From Beijerinckiaceae bacterium (GTDB lineage: Bacteria; Pseudomonadota; Alphaproteobacteria; Rhizobiales; Beijerinckiaceae): a stretch of 64,000 bases of DNA. The DNA is taken from the NCBI GenBank assembly GCA_947453205.1, contig CANGFT010000008.1, positions 28,962 through 92,961 of the forward strand. Reading direction: 5' to 3'. Below, in pieces: positions 59,599 through 64,000 of this stretch (the stretch's first letter is position 1; each line of letters starts with the position of its first letter). The notes under the pieces were generated by a model. It had not been told where the DNA came from. It ran no database searches and was given only the letters and a program-made list of their open reading frames with translations. A program made the position numbers and the translations under genes.

Positions 59599-59918
59599 TA
59601 GTGGTAGACGCTAAAGCATAGGTTAAGTCACGTGAAATATACTCATGAAATCAATGACTAAACTTTTACAGTTACACTTAGCGTAAAAACTCGATTGCGA
59701 AATGAATGCGGAACGGGCTTGGACTTGGCTTTCATTTTGTGACATTTTTGGGTGGTGGTGCTCCCGGGAACTTGGTGCTCGTTGGGAATAGTACGACATT
59801 CAAAGTGTGTGTTGAACACACAATCTGCATCGCTCTCCCCACACACCCAAACATCTTGAGTTACTCAAGATGTTTCCCTAGACGCTCGCAGCGTCTTTGC
59901 ATCCGCGTTGCGATTAAA
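59599..59918. other. Island-end non-coding segment
   Basis: AT-rich junction segment without a convincing gene. It holds three perfect inverted repeats (59806-59822, 59849-59875, 59881-59895) and a repeated TGGTGCTC. Short frames across it read as noise. Confidence 0.45.
59806..59895. repeat. Cluster of three perfect inverted repeats
   Basis: TGTGTGTT-G-AACACACA at 59806-59822; a 12-bp stem AAACATCTTGAG-TTA-CTCAAGATGTTT at 59849-59875; and GACGCT-CGC-AGCGTC at 59881-59895, the last followed by TTT. They fill most of the 90 bases near the island end. They could be recombinase or excisionase binding arms, operators, or terminators. Confidence 0.6.
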
Positions 59919-60053
59919 TCCACCTTCGCCCTATCACTTGGGCGTGGCAAAGACATCCACTTGTTGGCTCGCCAGATGGGCACGTCAGTATTGATGATTG
60001 AAAAGCACTACAGTCACCTCATCGCAAGGATGCGGACCGATTGGCTGGGGTGA
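59919..60053 (+). pseudogene. Tyrosine recombinase remnant (C-terminal)
   Basis: The frame ends with G-K-D-I-H-L-L-A-R-Q-M-G-T-S-V-L-M-I-E-K-H-Y-S-H-L, the last 35 or so residues of an integrase, with the catalytic tyrosine in K-H-Y-S-H. The residues upstream of about 59919 in this frame are not integrase-like, so only the end remains. It lies near the tRNA-derived junction, where integrases commonly sit. Direction is +, opposite to the integrase at 63502. Confidence 0.7.
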
Positions 60054-60271
60054 ATTGTTTGTCACATTCAACAATACAAATGCCCAAGTATCGTGTTGAC
60101 ACGACAGGACAATAACTCAACTGCCGACCCGAGCAGTGGCACGAATTTTGCTGCCTGACCACTAATTACGATCAGCGCGAGCGCAATCTTGCAGCAATCA
60201 ACTAATTCGCTCGGGGGCGCACAGGCTCCTGTGCTTGCTGTTGAAGTGCCGCCTACTTGCGGGAGAACCAA

Positions 60272-63200
60272 ATGACTGTGTCGAGCGTCAGTGGCGTCAA
60301 CTCCACAACCACAATCCTGCCTTCAACGTCCACTGTGACAACCACTGCAGTTCAATCGACTGCAAAGACGTCAGCAGCCACGATCGTCACGATATCCTCG
60401 CAAGCCAAGGCGCTCGCGGTCGCCTCCACTCAAATCTATACGGTCGGATCTGCGATAGCAGCGTATAAGTCAGGCACCTTGAGCGGCGCCATAAACATCA
60501 TGGACGCCAGCACCGGCATTGCGGCAAACCTATCCGATCTCTCCGCGATGGCGCATGACGGAAAGATCTTGAACATAACATTCAATAACACGTCGCCCAG
60601 TGTTTCAATTGATCGCGCATCCGTATCCGGCTCGCTTGCTGACACGGTCACTCTTCTGCGTTCAATCAAATCAAATTACAGCCTCAATGTTCGAAATTTG
60701 TCAGCGTCTGAGGCTGCATCTGTGAATACGCTTGCCTCTAATGCGAAAACAACGTTCACGATCAAGGATGACGCGGCGAATGTGACAAGCAGTCTCGCGA
60801 CTTTCCAGACTTATGCACAATCAAAGAAACTCACGTCCATAACGCTCAATGATCAGACAACCGAGCAGAAGAAGCAAATGTTGTTTAATGGCGTAACAAC
60901 CGCTGGAAGAAACCCATATTCCAACACAACGGTATTTCCGTCATTCGTATCAACTTATCCGAATCTACTCGCAGTTAACGCCACTCAACTCACGAGCGCG
61001 AAGACCGCTTTGACCCTTTTAGCGCCAGGTAGTGTTAAACTTGTCGTAGCTAACAGCTCAACATCAACTTTGAATAACACTATTTCTGACAAACGGGTTG
61101 TCGCATTTACGCTTACGGACACAGGAGCAAATATCAATAAAAACATGGGGATTCTTGCATCCGCAATCAAAGATAGACTCATTTACGTTAATCCAAAAGA
61201 CAGCACGCCTATAACTATGACTGAGGATCAATTCAAATCATTGATGCTTAAAGAAGGGTCAAATCTCGGGATGCCTTCTGACCAGGTAATCAATATTACG
61301 AATGCAAAAGCATCGGATGCATCCTACTTAAAAGGATTTCTTGACGAACCAGGTTGGCGTAAAATGGGGACAGTCTCCGTCTCAGATTCATTGTCCAACA
61401 TTCTGACCAACCTCGACGATCTTGAGACTGCGGTGAAAAACGGCGTCGTCACGGACATCAAGGTCACCGATGCTTCCAAAGGAAGCATTTCAATGGCGAA
61501 GTTTAACGCCGACCTCGACGCCCTCAAGAAAATCTCCAACACCTTCAATCTTGGTATCACAGATCTTTCTGCTGCTGATGCGAAGAGCGTGAAAAGTCCG
61601 TCTAACTTCGCCAAACTCACCCTTTCAGTTGCGGACACTTCTGCAAACATCATCAAGAACCTGAACGATCTAAACACACTGGCCAAAGCCAAGACGCTAA
61701 CCTCCGTAACTGACACGGATGGCGGAGTTTTCACGCTCAACAAGTCCCAATACGATGCCTCTCAAGCTCTTTTGAATACGATCAAGCTAAGCGATGGGAC
61801 GGATGGATATCGTCTTGATCTCACGAACTTCACCGTAAGCGATGCTGCTAAAGTCGCCTCAAACACGCATCTCTATAAAATGTCTATATCGGATACGACA
61901 AAACGAATTTTAAGTGGATGGTCGACAGTCCAACAGCTTTCGGACAATAGAAAGATTGCAGGACTCGTCTGCAATGAGCTGGCGAATACGACCTTGTCCA
62001 TCCAGGATGCCTACAAAATCAATGGCGTCTATCAAGCCTCGTTGCCGTATACGTATACGATTGCGGATACAGCCCGAAACCTTATTTCGCAACAAAATCT
62101 TGATCTAAGCTCAATACTCGTAAATGCGAAGTCGGTAAATGTTACAGACAAGACCACGCCAAACCTGCAAATCAGCCAAGCCCAGACACTAACATCCATT
62201 TCTAACCTGTCCGGCACTCCTCAATACAATATCGTCGACTCTGCAGACAATATTTCGGCAGCGGATGGCGACCCCGTCCTGGCGAATGCTAAATCTGTCG
62301 CAGCGATCGACCCGGTCACTGTGGATCAAGCGAAGGCGATGCTAACAATCGATCCGACTGCGAAATATGCGATCGCAGATTCTGTGGATGCACTTATTGC
62401 AGAAGGATCACAAGATAAAGGTGGGATGTTGGCGAAGGGTGTTTACGTAAACATCAAAGATACAGCCACAAACGTTTGTCTGCATTTTGATGCCGTAAAA
62501 TCGCTCTTTGATCAGGGTTATATTTCTAACACAGTGACTACTGAGATGTCAGATTCATTGCCAATGACCGCTCAACAAGTATTTTCTGGCTATCAAGTTC
62601 TCGGATCAGTCACTAATATTTCAACTTCAAATTTCTCGAAGTTTCAAGCTTATGGGAAAAATACAATAATTTCCGAACAAAAAGGTTTTGTTTATGCAAA
62701 AATGAATACCCCCTATTTCTCTTTAGGTTCAGGATTCGCGTCAACTTATGGACGCTCCCAATCGGGAATTACTGAAGATGGTTATCTTGAGGTTACAGGA
62801 ACAGAAAAAGGCTATTTCACAGTTCAGGCCAACATTGGTAGCGATGCGCAGCAAAAACGCCAAGCGTTAGCTATGGTAGACGCACTTTCGAATGCGACGA
62901 GTGCATCGGAGGTCTTAAACATTTTCAACGAAGCTAAATCCAATAATGTCAACTTTCAAATTAAATACGAACTTACGGATCCAGCCGATATCAATGGCGA
63001 TGGATCAGCAGAGCAATACAACCATGTAGAACTCGATCCTAATCCGATTAGCAATCAAAATGGAACAATTACACTCAATCCTAAAAAGCCAAACTGGATC
63101 GGAGCTTCAGTCGACCAACCTTTCTTAGGTCGCCCAACAGGGGAAACTAAGATATATAACTCAAGTCAAGGGATTAGTGGTGACCCTTATACAGTGACTG

Positions 63201-63475
63201 GAAATGAGATTGGAAATGTAAAGATTGGTGTCAATATTCCGAGCACATTCACAGACATCAGAACGCTTGAAGGATTGATTTCCAAAGTCACGAGCGCGCC
63301 TACGCCTGGAGCATTTCAAACAGCTTGGAATAACTTACAAGCTGTATCGGACGGTCCAGATAAGCCTTCGTTCAGCCTAGGTTTCGACCTGAATGATCCC
63401 ATTGAACTGCCTGGAAAGGGTCTTTCATCATTCTGGTGGGGTTATAAGGTCATCAATGGGCATCTGTCTCTATGA
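60272..63475 (+). CDS. Large repeat protein (1067 aa) of the island
   Basis: A 1067-residue protein, AT-rich and Ser/Thr/Asn-rich, with very few Cys. It has no N-terminal signal peptide. The middle is made of diverged units of about 85 residues with pattern x-V-S-D-S-x-x-N-I-x-x-N-L-D-D-L, K-L-T-S-I-T, then a helix and L-S-A-A-D-A-K-S-V; the clearest copies are at 61364-61876. The same type of unit occurs in large repeat proteins of Hyphomicrobiales secreted by type I systems, but no HlyB/HlyD/TolC gene is near. D-I-N-G-D-G-S-A-E resembles a calcium loop. GGGAGA precedes ATG 60272. Function unknown; an adhesin or effector is possible. Confidence 0.8.
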   Translation: MTVSSVSGVNSTTTILPSTSTVTTTAVQSTAKTSAATIVTISSQAKALAVASTQIYTVGSAIAAYKSGTLSGAINIMDASTGIAANLSDLSAMAHDGKILNITFNNTSPSVSIDRASVSGSLADTVTLLRSIKSNYSLNVRNLSASEAASVNTLASNAKTTFTIKDDAANVTSSLATFQTYAQSKKLTSITLNDQTTEQKKQMLFNGVTTAGRNPYSNTTVFPSFVSTYPNLLAVNATQLTSAKTALTLLAPGSVKLVVANSSTSTLNNTISDKRVVAFTLTDTGANINKNMGILASAIKDRLIYVNPKDSTPITMTEDQFKSLMLKEGSNLGMPSDQVINITNAKASDASYLKGFLDEPGWRKMGTVSVSDSLSNILTNLDDLETAVKNGVVTDIKVTDASKGSISMAKFNADLDALKKISNTFNLGITDLSAADAKSVKSPSNFAKLTLSVADTSANIIKNLNDLNTLAKAKTLTSVTDTDGGVFTLNKSQYDASQALLNTIKLSDGTDGYRLDLTNFTVSDAAKVASNTHLYKMSISDTTKRILSGWSTVQQLSDNRKIAGLVCNELANTTLSIQDAYKINGVYQASLPYTYTIADTARNLISQQNLDLSSILVNAKSVNVTDKTTPNLQISQAQTLTSISNLSGTPQYNIVDSADNISAADGDPVLANAKSVAAIDPVTVDQAKAMLTIDPTAKYAIADSVDALIAEGSQDKGGMLAKGVYVNIKDTATNVCLHFDAVKSLFDQGYISNTVTTEMSDSLPMTAQQVFSGYQVLGSVTNISTSNFSKFQAYGKNTIISEQKGFVYAKMNTPYFSLGSGFASTYGRSQSGITEDGYLEVTGTEKGYFTVQANIGSDAQQKRQALAMVDALSNATSASEVLNIFNEAKSNNVNFQIKYELTDPADINGDGSAEQYNHVELDPNPISNQNGTITLNPKKPNWIGASVDQPFLGRPTGETKIYNSSQGISGDPYTVTGNEIGNVKIGVNIPSTFTDIRTLEGLISKVTSAPTPGAFQTAWNNLQAVSDGPDKPSFSLGFDLNDPIELPGKGLSSFWWGYKVINGHLSL
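61364..61876 (+). repeat. Two clear ~85-residue repeat units in the large protein
   Basis: Unit 1 (61364-61612, 83 codons) and unit 2 (61613-61876, 88 codons) share S-V-x-D-(S/T)-x-x-N-I-x-x-N-L-(D/N)-D-L, T-D, L-(D/N)-x-(L/I), L-x-x-(I/T)-L and a closing x-x-A-K-x-V segment. A third, more diverged, begins at 61877 (K-M-S-I-S-D-T-T-K-R). Earlier copies occur between about 60500 and 61150. Confidence 0.6.
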
Positions 63476-63501
63476 GTGCCATTGGGCATTGAGCAGCTAA
63501 C

Positions 63502-63851
63502 TCAAACCAACTCCACAGCAGCCCGCAACTGCTCATCATTCACGTCGATGTAGCGTTGAGTTGTTGCGATGCTTGAGTGCGCTGCTAGTTCAGCCAACAC
63601 ACGCACCCCAATGCCCTTTGCAGCCAAGTTCGTGATGAAGGTGCGGCGACCACTGTGGCTGGTGGCGTCAGCTATTCCTGCTTCATCGTAGATGCGCAGC
63701 AGCAACTGGCACATAGTGTTAGCTGAAAACCCAGCGCCCTTCTGTGATTGGAACAGGGCTGGGCAGATAGCTCTCAGCTTCACATGCTTGAGGTAGACGG
63801 CTATTTCCTTCTGTAGCCGTGCGTTGACAAACACACGCCGTGCTTTGCGCC
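63502..63851 (-). pseudogene. Tyrosine recombinase, 5' end removed by an IS insertion
   Basis: On the minus strand about 116 codons encode the C-terminal catalytic half of a tyrosine recombinase: S-H-S-G-R-R-T-F-I-T (the H-x-x-R box), A-A-H-S-S-I-A-T-T-Q-R-Y-I-D-V with His and the catalytic Tyr. The frame enters from an IS3-type terminal repeat at 63852, and upstream codons there belong to the IS. The N-terminal half should lie on the other side of the IS, outside the window. It would be inactive as it stands. It lies 26 bases after the repeat protein, convergent. Confidence 0.78.
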
Positions 63852-64000
63852 TGAACCGCCCCGGGTTCGTCGGAGGCTTGTTAGTTTAAGTTAAGCCGCC
63901 AAATTTGTTTCGTCCAGTTGTGCATAATAACTTTCCTCGGCTTCTGCAGGCGGGATATTGCCGATGGGTTCGAGCAAGCGGCGATTGTTGAACCAGTCGA
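63852..64000 (-). mobile_element. IS3-family insertion sequence, partial (right edge)
   Basis: The element begins with TGAACCGCCCCGGGTTCG at 63852, an inverted-repeat end typical of some IS3 groups, and the coding frame inside is the 3' end of an IS3 OrfB transposase. The other end is beyond 64000. The IS interrupts the integrase gene. Confidence 0.75.
63891..64000 (-). CDS. IS3-family transposase OrfB, C-terminal end (partial)
   Basis: The minus-strand frame running in from the right edge reads W-F-N-N-R-R-L-L-E-P-I-G-N-I-P-P-A-E-A-E, then E-S-Y-Y-A-Q, and stops at 63893-63891. This is the conserved last part of DDE transposases of the IS3 family (rve_3-like tail). The catalytic D-D-E residues lie outside the window. 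Confidence 0.85.
   Translation of the reverse strand, partial: DWFNNRRLLEPIGNIPPAEAEESYYAQLDETNLAA

Larger units (their letters stand above)
59554..64000. mobile_element. tRNA-Val-integrated island, one end
   Basis: From the tRNA fragment rightward the DNA is visibly AT-richer than the catabolic region. It contains palindromes, an integrase remnant (+), a 1067-residue repeat protein, a truncated second integrase (-) and an IS3-type insertion at the edge. The element's full length, other junction and other genes are outside the window. Confidence 0.75.

Noticed and set aside
59427..59621. 64-residue + strand frame containing G-A-T-G-I-E-P-V-T-P-T
   Set aside because: This peptide is the well-known false translation of a tRNA antisense; the bases are the tRNA-Val fragment.
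1..64000. CRISPR arrays, rRNA genes and complete tRNAs
   Set aside because: No regularly spaced identical repeats, no rRNA-like segments and only the one partial tRNA were seen.

Overview
The window looks like a metabolic accessory region of a high-GC alphaproteobacterium, probably a member of Hyphomicrobiales. That is an inference from the GC-rich coding sequence, the many orphan Bug/TctC binding proteins, and a KpsT/KpsE export pair beside glycosyltransferases. Gene density is high, and I recognised no DNA-binding transcription regulator anywhere in 64 kb.

Layout: 1-9423 (+) is a run of catabolic genes: the end of an enoyl-CoA hydratase, a dienelactone hydrolase, two SDRs, two Bug receptors, an alpha/beta hydrolase, two NMT1/SsuA-like binding proteins and a two-domain VOC protein. 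It converges on a Bug-UbiD pair (9463-11997, -). An MFS transporter (12996) follows. A lipid-like operon at 14313-17394 holds a P450, an LpxL-type acyltransferase and a 3-ketodihydrosphingosine-reductase-like SDR. It converges on a CDP-alcohol phosphatidyltransferase and two large GT2 glycosyltransferases (17400-21942). A KpsT-type ATPase, a KpsE-type polysaccharide co-polymerase and a gene of unknown function follow (22085-25101). Next come a 2OG-Fe(II) oxygenase, a Bug remnant, an intact Bug, and a TPR/SPINDLY-type glycosyltransferase that is visibly more AT-rich.

31019-36165 (+) encodes a flavin reductase, a hydrolase, a luciferase-like monooxygenase, a BKACE enzyme, a thioesterase and an MFS gene broken by one in-frame TAA. 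44781-37908 (-) is a tight eight-gene operon: two Asp/Glu-racemase-superfamily enzymes, a Bug receptor, a GlcG/HbpS protein, LeuC-like and LeuD-like hydratase subunits, a PEP-mutase/isocitrate-lyase-family lyase and a hydrolase. Its order suggests uptake and hydration/cleavage of a substituted maleate. A diheme cytochrome c and a PQQ-dependent dehydrogenase follow, then Bug-cupin-cupin-Bug (-), cupin-amidohydrolase-Bug (+), a second LLM oxidoreductase, and a Bug plus a 4,5-dihydroxyphthalate-decarboxylase-like protein (-). Ten intact Bug receptors and one remnant occur, with no TctA or TctB membrane subunit in the window.

At 59554 the character changes abruptly. A 45-bp 3' half of a tRNA-Val(GAC) gene marks the junction to AT-rich DNA holding palindromes, an integrase remnant, a 1067-residue repeat protein and a second tyrosine recombinase. 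That recombinase is cut at 63851/63852 by an IS3-family element running off the right edge. This is one end of a tRNA-integrated island.
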